NCBI GenBank assembly: GCA_964036045.1
Contig: OZ038380.1
Span: 117,165,699 to 117,229,698, forward strand
Direction of reading: 5' to 3'
Source of the DNA: Eutreptiella sp. 'Long Island Sound 2002'
Lineage: Eukaryota > Euglenozoa > Euglenophyceae > Eutreptiales > Eutreptiaceae
DNA length: 64,000 bases
Positions 51,845 to 62,051 of this stretch are shown in pieces (the stretch's first letter is position 1; every line of letters begins with the position of its first letter). The notes under the pieces are model-generated. The model saw only the letters and a list, made by a program, of their open reading frames with translations, was not told the origin of the DNA and searched no databases. The position numbers were made by a program, and so were the translations under genes.

Positions 51845-54202
51845 GTGCACATCAAGGACTTCGAGACCATCTACGCCCCCGCTGCCATGGTGAATTGGCA
51901 GGAAGCGGGCAGGACGTGGCCGCGGCCCCACCCCCATGCAGCACGCCTGCTGCGTGGGTTGGTTTGGGACCAGCACTACCGCCACAGCAACCCCCAGTGC
52001 GAAGGCGGCATGCCCCGGAGCTTCGAGCTCCGCACGGACATCGCCCCCGACCGCCTGCAGGCCGTGGAGGACTGGCTGCGGGCGGAGGGGTACGAGTACC
52101 GCCACCAGCAGAGGCGCTGGAGGACGTGGATCCGGCCGGACAGGCCCGGCGAAGGCCTGCGTCCCGACGGGATTGAGGAGGACGAGGAGCCCAACGCCTA
52201 CCCGTCGGGCGCCTCGATCAACGTCTCCCTGTGGGACGTGATCGAGAAGAACTTCCCGGAACCGGGGAGCGAGCGCAGGCTGCAGGGCAGCAGCAGCGCG
52301 TCTCCGGGGAAGGAGAAGCGGTCCGCCGGGGACAAGAAGAGGGACCGGAGGTGGCGGGAGTACCAGGAGTCCCTGGCTGCCGAAGCCGCCCAAGGCGCCA
52401 AGGGCGGAACCCCAGCCCCCAGTCCCCAACGGCCCAATGGTGGACACCACCCCGGCTCCACCACCCTTGGCGACTACATCCAAGTCGCCAAGCAGACCCA
52501 GGCCAAACCCCGTCCGCTGCTCCTGAGGGCCCGGCAGGTCCCAGCAGGCCCCAGCAGCGACGTGGAGTCGGCCCACCGCGGGAGGATGCCGGCCGACCAG
52601 GCCAGCTCCAGCAGCAGCGTCGCTCCCGAAAGGGACGTGGCGCGCGCCTGTGAGCGCGCCTGTGGGGTGCCCTGCAACCGTCGGGTTGCCCGGCAACGGG
52701 CCCGGCAGTACAGCGCTGCCGTGGAGGGCGCCACCGGCATCGCCCAGGAGGAGGCTGCACAGTGGGCGCATGGCATGGCCATCCACGCCCAGACCGTGGC
52801 GGCCATTGCGGCCGGACTCACGGCCGTAGCCGCCCATGGGGCAGCGACCGCCTGGGTCAACGGTGAGTTGGCGGCAGCCGACGAGGAAGCCCGCCTGACG
52901 CAGGAGGCCATTGCCTGCAAGGAGGATGAGGTGAAGGCGCTGGAAGAGGCGCTTGCCCAAGGGAGGGCAAAGAAGGAGGCGGAGGAAAGGGCCCACGCCG
53001 AAGCGACGGCTAGGGCCCAGGAGGACGCCGCCAAGAAGGAAGCCATCGAGGCCGCGCGACGGAAGGTCGCTGAGGAGAAGGCCAAGACGGAGGCGGAGCT
53101 GGCGGCGTTGGAGGCGCAGAAGGCGCAGCTGCTGCAGGCCCGGGAAGCCGAGGCGGCTCGTGCTCGGGAGGAAGCCGAAGCACGAGCTGCCGCAGCCACC
53201 GCCGCCGCAATGGAGGAGGCAGAGGCCAAACTCCGCCACGAGACTCCCCCGGGAGGATCGCGAGTGGAGACCCTTCGAAGGCTTTTCGAAGGGGACGCCT
53301 CCTCCAGGATGAAGCTGGATGAGGCGGACACGGGCAGCAGTGGGAGCGGTGGCACCACTGCCCGTCGACGGAGGAAGGGCAAAGGGAAGACCCCCGAGAG
53401 GCCGCGGAGGCCAGCGGGTGGGCACCCCCACGACAGTGACCCCTTCTTCACCGCCAGTGACGGGGATGAACGAGGCCGTCGACATCGCCAAGTGGTGGCT
53501 TGGACGGGCGGAGGTGGCGGAGACGTTCCCATGGAAGGTGAGGATGAGGATCCCCCTCCTCCCTACCGGAGCTCCGAGTCCTCCGTGACCGAGACGCCCA
53601 GGTGGGGCGACATGGACGAGGATGACGACATGGAGTTCTGCATCATGAGGAAGCGCCCATCCTCGGACCCACCGAGGCGACCCGGCGGAGACCCACCGGG
53701 ACCCCCTGGCGGAGGACCTTCTGGACCCCCTAGAGGACGCCCACCGAGTGGACCCCCTGGAGGCGGACCACCGGGCGGGGGAGGACCCCCTGGACCGGGC
53801 GGACCCGGCAGAGGCCCTCCTGGAGGACCCCCTGGGGACCCCGACGACCCACCAGGGAACGGCGACCCGGACACCACCTGGCGGTGGATTGTCTACCTCC
53901 GCAGGAGGGTCTTTGCCCTCGAGTGCGAGGTAGACACGGGCAAGGTTGAGATGGCTCGCATCTCCGGGGTCGCCGCGCGCGCGCAGAAGGACCTGGACAT
54001 CGCCAGAGCCGAGACCAAGTCGCTGACCAACGTCGTCAGCGGCCTGCAGGAGAGGCTGGATGCGCTGGAAGCCGGTGGGAGAGTCGGCAGCGACCACCCA
54101 CCCCTGGAGTCAGGCTCGTCGGACGACGGCTGGGGACCCGGACCAGGTCCAGGCAGACCCCACGCCCCCGGCGGAGCCCCCAGGAGTCGCCCCAGCGCCA
54201 AT
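51845..54202 (+). CDS. G1 copy 2 Gag N-terminal region with coiled coil and collagen-like stretch
   Basis: One open frame of ~785 residues; the ORF's start codon at 51845 is not ATG (GTG), and the first ATG in frame is at 51887. N-terminal ~150 residues are mixed and may fold (WQEAGRTWPRPHPHAARLLRGLVWDQHYR). Residues ~340-490 are Ala/Glu/Lys/Arg-rich with heptad character, a long coiled coil suited to Gag multimerisation. Residues ~605-680 are Gly-Pro-rich, collagen-like (GGPPGPGGPGRGPPGG). A short second helical part follows (VFALECEVDTGKVEMARISG...SGLQERLDALEAGG). At ~54203 the sequence jumps to the pre-RT region of pol, so capsid C-terminus, zinc knuckle, protease and methyltransferase-like domain are deleted and the join is out of frame. 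Confidence 0.75.
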
Positions 54203-55121
54203 GGACTCAATCGTCTCCGGTTCCTATGACGGGAATACCTTCGTACAGAGGGTGCTGGATCACATGTCCAGCCAAGACGAGCCGCCTGGCGGTAACCCAC
54301 CCACCTACGGGGATCTGTTCCGAGGCAAGACCAGAGATGGCCCTTTGGGCCACCTGGGAAGACCACCTGAGCCGAAAGCGAGCGGGGTCGCTACCCCTCA
54401 ACTAAGCTCCGTGGTTCAAGTGCCCGGAAAAGCCGAGGCGGAGTCCGATGACTGCCCCAAGATCCAGGCGTTAAGGGCCAGGCTGAAGCAGAAGTATGGC
54501 GAGACCTTCTTCAGCGGCAAGCCTGTGTTCCCCCCACCGGTGCGTGGACCGTATGGCGAGGCAAAGATACGACTGAAGTAGGACCCCCGTGTGTATCGTC
54601 ACCGGGAGTTTGCCCTGAGGGGCGAGAGGAAAGAGGCCATGGAGAAGATCCTCCGTGACTTCATCCAGAGAGGCTGGCTCGAGCCGTGCCACTCCGAATG
54701 GGCCTCTCCTTGCTTCGTCGTCCCCAAGAAGGTAGCCGGTGAGTGGCGGCTCGTGGTCGACTACCGCGGCCTGAACGCCCAAACGCAGCACGACAGCTAT
54801 ACGCTGCCCCTCATTGAGGACATGCTGCAAAAGCAACACCGGCGGAGGATCTTCACGGTGATTGACCTGAAACATGGTTATCATCAGATGCCTCTCTCCG
54901 AGGAGTCCCGTGCCTGCACAGCCATGAGCACCCCACTTGGACCTCTCCAGTGGAAGGTGATGCCCATGGGCGTTACCAACGGCAATGCGGCTTTTCAGCG
55001 GATGCTCGAGAACCTGCTTGAGCCGGTGCCCGACTGTGCGGACCCCTTCGTGGACGACGTGATCATCGCGTCCGGGGACCCCAGCATGAGCTACGAGGAG
55101 CTCCTGGAGGCACACGAGAGG
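54203..55121 (+). pseudogene. G1 copy 2 pre-RT spacer and reverse transcriptase, first part
   Basis: Begins at V/M-D-S-I-V-S-G-S-Y-D-G-N, equivalent to ~48660 in copy 1. TAG at 54579-54581 (CAG in copy 1). RT blocks C-F-V-V-P-K-K-V-A-G-E-W-R-L-V-V-D-Y-R, I-D-L-K-H-G-Y-H-Q-M-P-L and F-V-D-D-V-I-I-A-S-G-D. A one-base deletion at ~55121 (GAGAGGGACGTC in copy 1, GAGAGGCCGTC here) shifts the frame. Confidence 0.87.
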
Positions 55122-56095
55122 CCGTCACTCGAGTGCTGGACCTTCTGGTTCGGCACAAACTCACGGGCAGCAGTGACAAGGCCACCATTGCGGTAAGCGA
55201 GGTGGTCTTCGCTGGCCACGTAGTCGGGAACGGGCAGCGAAAGCCCATACCCGGCAGGGTGGCGGCGATTGAGCACTGGGAAAAGCCCAAAACGGTCTCT
55301 GAGCTACGGGCGTATCTGGGGTTCTGCAATTACTACTCGGGGTATATCAAAATGTATGCCGAGTATGCAGCCCCCATGACGACCATGCTCAAGGGCAACC
55401 GAGAGGAGACCAAGAAGGGGTCCAATAAGGCTCTGGTCTGGACAGCTGAGTCCGACCTTGCCTTTGAGGGGATGAAGCAGGCGCTGCTATCCGCAGTGGG
55501 TCTGCACCTCGTGGATCCCGACCGAGGGTTCGTCCTGCGCACCGACGCTTCCGACTACGCCATTGGCGCTGTGTTGGAGCAAGTGCTTGACGACGGGAGG
55601 CACGTGCCCGTGGCCTTCTGGAGCCGAGTCCTGGCGGAAGGCCAGAGACGGACGTGGACGCCCCGTGAAAAGGAGGCGTATGCCATCGTCATGGCTCTCA
55701 GGAAATGGGCTGGGTACATAGCCCTCCATCCCGTCACCGTCTGCACCGACCATCAGAGTCTGCAGTCGTGGCACAAGGAGCACGTGGACACCCCCTCAGG
55801 TCCCGCCTCCCGACGGGCAAGATGGCATGAGACCTTGGCCAAGTTCGACCTTACGGTTGTTTATATTCCTGGAAAGGATAACACCGTGGCGGACTGTCCC
55901 AGTAGGTGGGCCTATCCCGCCAGCAAGGGCATGCGGGATATCTCTGCCCATGGCGATGAGGCTGAGACCGCTGAAGCCAAGAGGATCATTGAGATGGAGC
56001 GCCTGATGGAGGAGGAGGGTGCAAAATGCTTCGTCGTCATGGCTGCAGATGCCCCCCTCGCATCGAGGGTGAGCAGAGCTGTCAGTGTACTCGCC
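55122..56095 (+). pseudogene. G1 copy 2 RT end and RNase H
   Basis: Frame after the deletion: V-F-A-G-H-V-V, L-R-A-Y-L-G-F-C-N-Y-Y-S-G-Y. RNase H residues L-R-T-D-A-S-D-Y-A-I-G-A-V, R-E-K-E-A-Y-A-I, C-T-D-H-Q-S and N-T-V-A-D-C-P-S-R. A deletion of about 30 bp near 56095, relative to copy 1 (which has A-P-E-G-A-E-S-D-K-H-L-F-P-E-S), shifts the frame again. Confidence 0.87.
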
Positions 56096-57618
56096 CCTGT
56101 GGGTCTTGCCTCCAGGACGACTGGATCGACGATTACGCCAAGTCTGAGGCCTTTGCGGCCGAGTATAGGGCTGTGACCGACCCTGACGACGGGCAGAAGT
56201 GGCCAAAGGGGCTGACCGAGGAAGATGGCAAGCTCTACCGGAATGGTAAGCTGCTAGTCCCGGAGTCCCGGGTGCTCGAGCTGTGTGAAGCTTGGCACCA
56301 CCACATGCTGCACCCAGGGGTCAAGAAGCAAGCTCTTGACATGCAGCGTCGGTTCGAGATTGACCATATCGTTCTCTACACCGCCATCAAGAAGGTCAGG
56401 AAGGGTTGTTCGGTCTGTCAGGCCTGCAATCCCGATAACCGGAACATCAAGGGGGAACCCCAATGGACCCCGGTTCCTGACAAGCCCATGGAGAGCGTGG
56501 CCATGGACGTCTTCTCCATGCCCGAAGTGCACATTGGCAAGGAGACCTTTGACTGTGTGGTTCTCTGTGTGGACCGCCACAGCGGCTACGTTGTAGCCGT
56601 TCCGGCACGCAAAAAGGGGTTGCTCGCCAAGGAAGTGGCAGTCATGATGATTCGTCATTGGCTGACCGTCTTTGACATCCCCCGCACCATTTGCAGTGAC
56701 CGAGGGCCCCAGTTTACTGGTGGCTGGTTCAAGGCTATGTGTTCCCTCATGGGGATACGTCATGCCAAGAGCGTGGTCTATCTCAGCCGGTCTAACGGCC
56801 GTGCTAAGGTGGCTGGACGGCAGCTGTTCGAGAAGCTGCGCAAGATCCACATCACCAATCCACGTCGGAACTGGTTCGGGGAGATGTGGCCTGCTCTGAA
56901 GGCCCATCATGACACCCCCACTCCGGGCGGTTTGTCCCCTCACCAGATTCTCTTCGGCAGGGACCCCCTGGGTAGGGGACTTCCCTTGTCTGGTGATGGC
57001 ATGGCTATGGATGCCAAGGAGTTCTTCGCGCGGCAAGAGCAAACGGCGCGGGACATCCGCCAGCAGCTTGAGAAGGAGCATGCTGAGCGTCAGAAGTCCG
57101 CCCCGAGATCGACAGCGCAGAGGTTCAGGGTGGGAGACCCGGTGTGGGTGATCAGACCCCGCCCCATGGGCACCCACCGCACCAAGACCTGGTTCACACC
57201 CGGCGAGGTGGTGCGCAGGATTGGTGAGGACACCTACCGCATCAAGGTGGGTCACGGACAGTTCCGGGAACGCCACGAGAGTCAACTCCGTGTGCGGGAA
57301 CCCGACCTCCGTGGCCGACATGTGTCCCTGGACTACGCCAAGCATGAGGCCGATTCGGACGACGACTATGCTGAGCAGGACGACTATACGGTCGAGAAGA
57401 TCCTGGCTCAGCGTCCGAAGGCCTCGGCACCCGGAGGTCTGGAGTTCAAGGTTCGTTGGCGAGGCTATGGGCCGTCCCACGACACCTGGGAACCCGTCTC
57501 CTCGTTTGTGCCGCGGGTCAATACTCCCTTCATGGAGTACATCCGCAAGGACAAGACCAAGATCCACGTTTCGGACTTGGCAGCACTCACCCGGGCGATT
57601 GCAGCCAGGGGTGCCTGA
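56096..57618 (+). pseudogene. G1 copy 2 integrase and chromodomain
   Basis: One open frame to the stop at 57616-57618. HHCC zinc domain: W-H-H-H-M-L-H-P-G...C-S-V-C-Q-A-C. Core: A-M-D-V-F, C-S-D-R-G-P-Q-F-T, but the third acid is lost: S-N-G-R-A-K-V-A, where copy 1 has R-A-E-V-A. A Lys there should abolish integration. The chromodomain at ~57385-57543 is intact (Y-T-V-E-K-I-L...V-R-W-R-G-Y...T-W-E-P). The C-terminal tail ends A-A-L-T-R-A-I-A-A-R-G-A. Confidence 0.9.
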
Positions 57619-59094
57619 TCAGCGCCCTGGGCCCTCCCCTGATGTGTTGTGAGCGCTTGTGAGGCCGACGAATCGTCCCTTACTTGCTTGCTCTCTTCCA
57701 TCTTTCGGTGACAGAGTGACCATATACCCCCCCCTGGTGAATCCAGAGGAGGATGGCCCCTCTCTTCTTCTACTCGTCACTCCCCCCCCTGCTGAATCCT
57801 TGGGAAACCAGGTAGGGCGACTGACCTTCATAATTCTGAGCTCTTGGGGCCTTCAAGCCCATACGACGTTGCGCAACGGATGCCGCTGTCATCGGCATTG
57901 CGATTTTTGGTGTGTGGTCTGGTTCCATGGCGTTTGCGGAATCCAGACCAGTCGACGGGTGTCTCGAGACTATATATGCCTGAACTCAGGCGTTATCCTG
58001 TCCATCCTCCTGCATTTGCCTTATCCTGACCGTGGCGTGGTTTGGCACTCTGTTCTGAGTGTGTTTACACGCCTATTTACCCAAATTGTTGCTTGTTTTT
58101 TTGCCCTCCAGGATATGTGCATCTGTATGTTAAGTGTCATCAGCCCATCGCTGAGGGATGGACTTTTTTTCACCACGAATCGGGATACAGAGGTGCCCTG
58201 AGTCGCCGTGTACATATCCTTACAGCCTGGTCCAGCCTGGACCAGTACTTGATTACAGATTCTACTGTTTGAGTGCCCGTGATACCGTGTTGCCCTATTC
58301 GCTGTGATGTGTGGAGATCCTGATGGCGCCAGGCGGGAAGCCCAGTTGCCTGACTACACTCCCAGCGGTCCGCCACTGTCAGTCCCAGTGTGAGCCTACC
58401 GATTTGCAGACGCACTTGCATTCGGATGGCGGCCTCCGGTGCTCCTGACCTCGGTCAGTCTGCCTGGGAAACTGGTGGTTTGAGGAGTCGACGCCTCCGC
58501 CCACACTGCATGAGGACTCCCTCATGTATGGCCTTCGTGGCAGTAGGGCGAGGGAAAAGACGGCCTTGATGCCCGATCCCTTCAGGAGGAGTTCCCTTAC
58601 GATTTGGGGTTCGTAAGGAGTTCGACTATGGCACTCTGGACTCGCGTCGTATGGATATGGACATGGTGCGCCCGAGGAAGGACCCGTGGGGACTCTCCCC
58701 AGTCGGCGGGCCTTGGGAAGCTTGGGGTAGCCTGATGGATCTTTGTGGTCGCTCTCGACTTGTGGGGCCACCTCGGCCGTCGTGTGACGCCTATGTTGGC
58801 CGTGTATGCCACTGCCACTGTGGTGGTGACCGTAGCAGCCGGCACCCGGTGCGCCTGGTATGGGTTAACGGGTCCCTTGGATGCCGAACAATCGCCGCCA
58901 GGACCCGGGACTTGATACTTGATACTATACATGTGCTACGAGCTGTTACAGCAGCATACCTATCCCACTGTGGGATACCTATCTTACTGTGACTTACTGA
59001 AGTGAGGATGTGACACCCCCCCCCCTTTCAGGGAGTGGTCCTGGGTACCCGCTGCCATGCGTGGGTGTTATCGAGCCCCCCCAGGGTTTGCTCT
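57619..59094 (+). other. G1 copy 2 3' non-coding region
   Basis: 1.48 kb between pol and the polypurine tract. Homologous to 43760-45232 in reverse. No conserved ORF. Confidence 0.65.
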
Positions 59095-59105
59095 AAGGAG
59101 GGGGG
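59095..59105 (+). other. G1 copy 2 polypurine tract
   Basis: AAGGAGGGGGG directly before the LTR start TGAAGCGG. Confidence 0.85.
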
Positions 59106-62051
59106 TGAAGCGGTACCCAGAACCCCATGGCCAGGTTACGGCATACAACCGGTCTCCGGTCCACTAACCCCATGCACGGCGTGTTCCGTGCCGTGAAGCC
59201 CCGCATCGGCATCCGATGCACCGCCAGCGGAGATTTGTGTATCAGAATATCAGGAATCAACAGGGTTTTATTTTCATATTGTTTCCGTCAATTTTTACGC
59301 TTCCGTTCCGATACTCACTGTTTTGACTGCTGGCGGTTGGTTCGCGACTTTACCGTAACCGCCAGTTTAACTGTTTATAATGGAAATTTTAACGCTATCC
59401 GCGACGAAGGCTCCAAAGTCGCCAGGAACTGCATGGATGCTTCCGCAATTTTCATAATTAATACTCGCAACCTTAATCCGAATTTTTCAGGATGTCGAAA
59501 TCGGATTTTCGACTTCGACATCCCCGCACTTGATTTGACCTCTTTCGAGTGGACCTACGTGCTTCCCTATGCACGAATCAACTTCCCTTTTATCCTGCCC
59601 TCCATTTGTCTTAAAGATATGGGCAAAATAAAGTTGATTCGTGAGGCCACTTGTGAAGGTCATATCTCGTGCCGCTTGCGAGTATTGACGATAAGAAAAC
59701 GTGGGATGTATTCACAATACTCCCGACGTAATTTAGGAAGCATTATATGCCTTGCGTTTCCACACGTGCGCGCTAGTGTAATGGATCATGGTCAAGAGGG
59801 TAGAGTTTGCGTTATAACTCTTTGGCCGTGACATTGCGTGTGTTAAGATAACTTTCGAGTGTAGCGCGCAAGTGTTGGTGTTGCATAGGAACTCTCCTTG
59901 AGTTCCTATGAGCGATTGACACAAAGTTATGCCCTTGGAGGGGCATGACATATCGTGGTGGGAGCCACCTTTTTAGGCAATATGGAGTATGTGCCGTGTG
60001 TTGTGTTGCGTGCCCATTTGGCGGGTCCATTGCTCCAAGACAAGCCCGCCAATGGACCTCATATTGTGCAAGCCCCTTCTCCATACTCCCTACAGTCGAT
60101 TGCAAGCTTACCCTTCGTGAAGGAAAGCTTGTGTGGTGATCCCGAAGCGATGCGTTGGGAGCAAGGTGTGTGTTTTACAATTTTCCATATTTTCATGTGC
60201 CCACTTGGGAAGTAGCGCTCGTAACCTTTCAAGGCGCCCCAAGTGGAGCACATATGTGGGATCGGAGGTCAATGGTGTCAAGTCATTGTGTTTAGAAGGA
60301 TTAAGTGATTGCACGATCCAAGCCGGAGATATTATAATATAATTGTAGACCTTTCAAGGCACTTTTGTGTGTCATTGTGCCAATTTTGCCATTTTTGGCT
60401 CGTCATGATGTCAAGTGGCGACCGTGTATCTCAACGTTGCGCTCAATTGACATCATGACCCAAGTATGTTATGAGGGTACATACTTCAGTAGCCAACATA
60501 TCTTGGACCCGGCGAATAACTCCTCTTAGGCTTGGCATACCGTGGCCGCCATGTTGGCGATTTGGGACTACCCCAAATCATGGGCTCACTTGGCGACCCT
60601 GCCATTCCCAATACCGGAGGAGTTGGGCGACGCCCAAAAGATATGTTGGACCAACATGACTTGATACCAATCCTATGGCACACTCCGGTCCGAGTCGGGC
60701 ATGTGCCTCATTTGCCCTAACCATGAGTGTGCGCAATTTTGGCCATTTTGAGCATTTTTCCACTTTCGCTGCCCGCCGTGCCCCATGTTCTAACCTTCGT
60801 GCACGCCGGACACATGGACCAATGGACCATATATGACGTGGGTGTTATGGGTAATGGTCCCCATGGTCCACACACTACGTGGGCGAAGCGGAGCCGCCTT
60901 CGTTAAGGCGCTAGGCCAAATTGGGTATGGGCAATTTTGCCATTTTTGCATTTGTGGACCCAATTGGGATCGTCACCACGCCAAGCAGCATGGAGATCTT
61001 TGAGAGCCAAGGGCATGGGAGTCTCAGTTGGACTCCCGGTGGATGGCGTATTGGATGGTGAATCCGATCTCCAAGCCAGCGTGGAGATATACCATTGGGA
61101 GCACACCGAATTTTGGCTCATTTCAAGCAGCCAAAATGACCCCATTTTGGGACCCCAATTTCCCCCTTCCGTGTGGTCAATTGGCGGCCCCATTTCTCTA
61201 AGCCCATAGGGAGCCCGGACCTAAATTCAAGTTGTACACTCAGATATAAGTCCTAGGTCCTGCCTCCTACCCTGTGAGCCATTGGCCTTACCTACGCCGA
61301 GCGAGCCATGCGTGGGAATGACGCCAATTTTGGTGATTTTGGCATCATGACCCCACTTGACTCATCCGTGTTGCCCTGATGCCGGGACCTCAGAGGGAAC
61401 CAGGTTGGGTGAGGGCTCCGGAGAGTTCGTACTCGAAGGGCATAGGGTCAGTTGCCTCGTCCCTACCTCTGGCGGGTCCGGACGAGGGGTCAATTTCGGG
61501 GATTTTTGAGTTAATTTCAGTTTGGGCTGAAACAGCCCATTTTTAGCTACCAACTCCTGGGTGATAGTGGCGGGGCCATATCTCTGGCTCAGAGTGGAGT
61601 TGGGACCAGCCATTCAGGGAGCATAGGGAGCCACCGTCGCTTGGCCTTGGAGCCACTTGGTTTTCAGGAACTCGCCTGTGGCTGGGCGGGACATGCCCCC
61701 TATTGGCAGGGTTTCAGGGTCCGGACTGAGCAGGGCATGGGTTGTGTTTGAGCCCCTGCCCCCATCAGCCACTGAGAGGGTCGGACCTGGGATCGGGATA
61801 TGAGTTGGGACTGAGTGTCTATGGTCCTGTGATGCCCTTACCACAGTCAAGTCTTAACCCCATGTGTACATATCCTGATGTGTTGCTGTACATACTTTCG
61901 TTCCCTCTTTGCAGAGTGGCAAGGATTCTGAAACGCTTTGTCACATGACACAGGCGTATTGATGCCCTTGTGAGCGTAGTGCCTTGCCTGCCTGCTCACC
62001 TGTGCGTGTCACCGCAGCGTCCCGTGGCCGGCCCCCCACGGGAACGCGTCA
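59106..62051 (+). repeat. G1 copy 2 3' LTR, full length
   Basis: 2946 bp, TG...CA, ending ACGCGTCA. Contains the 234-residue ORF (59127-59831) and the inverted repeats. The full 3' end seen here and in copy 1 shows what the 5' LTR of this copy has lost. Confidence 0.9.
59127..59831 (+). CDS. LTR-internal sense ORF (G1 copy 2, 3' LTR)
   Basis: 234 residues, nearly the same as 49007-49711; same start and stop. Unknown product; see the other copies. Confidence 0.3.
   Translation: MARLRHTTGLRSTNPMHGVFRAVKPRIGIRCTASGDLCIRISGINRVLFSYCFRQFLRFRSDTHCFDCWRLVRDFTVTASLTVYNGNFNAIRDEGSKVARNCMDASAIFIINTRNLNPNFSGCRNRIFDFDIPALDLTSFEWTYVLPYARINFPFILPSICLKDMGKIKLIREATCEGHISCRLRVLTIRKRGMYSQYSRRNLGSIICLAFPHVRASVMDHGQEGRVCVITLWP

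Larger units (their letters stand above)
48986..62051 (+). mobile_element. Ty3/gypsy chromovirus G1 copy 2, nested in copy 1
   Basis: 13.07 kb. 5' LTR 48986-51434 (3' end missing), gag, deletion-fused pol, 3' LTR 59106-62051. GTCC flanks both ends (48982-48985 and 62052-62055). Joining the outer sequences at one GTCC restores the copy 1 reading frame (L-N-K-D then V-L-R-A-G-E), so this is a clean insertion. The two LTRs differ by only 1-2% by eye. The coding region has lost nucleocapsid, protease and the methyltransferase-like domain, and carries a stop, two frameshifts and a mutated integrase. Confidence 0.93.

Noticed and set aside
51458-54097. 879-residue minus-strand ORF opposite the G1 gag
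   Set aside because: Shadow of the GC-rich gag frame; no domain, and the plus frame has clear coiled-coil and pol context.
56254-57567. 437-residue minus-strand ORF opposite the G1 integrase
   Set aside because: Antisense shadow of the integrase-chromodomain frame.
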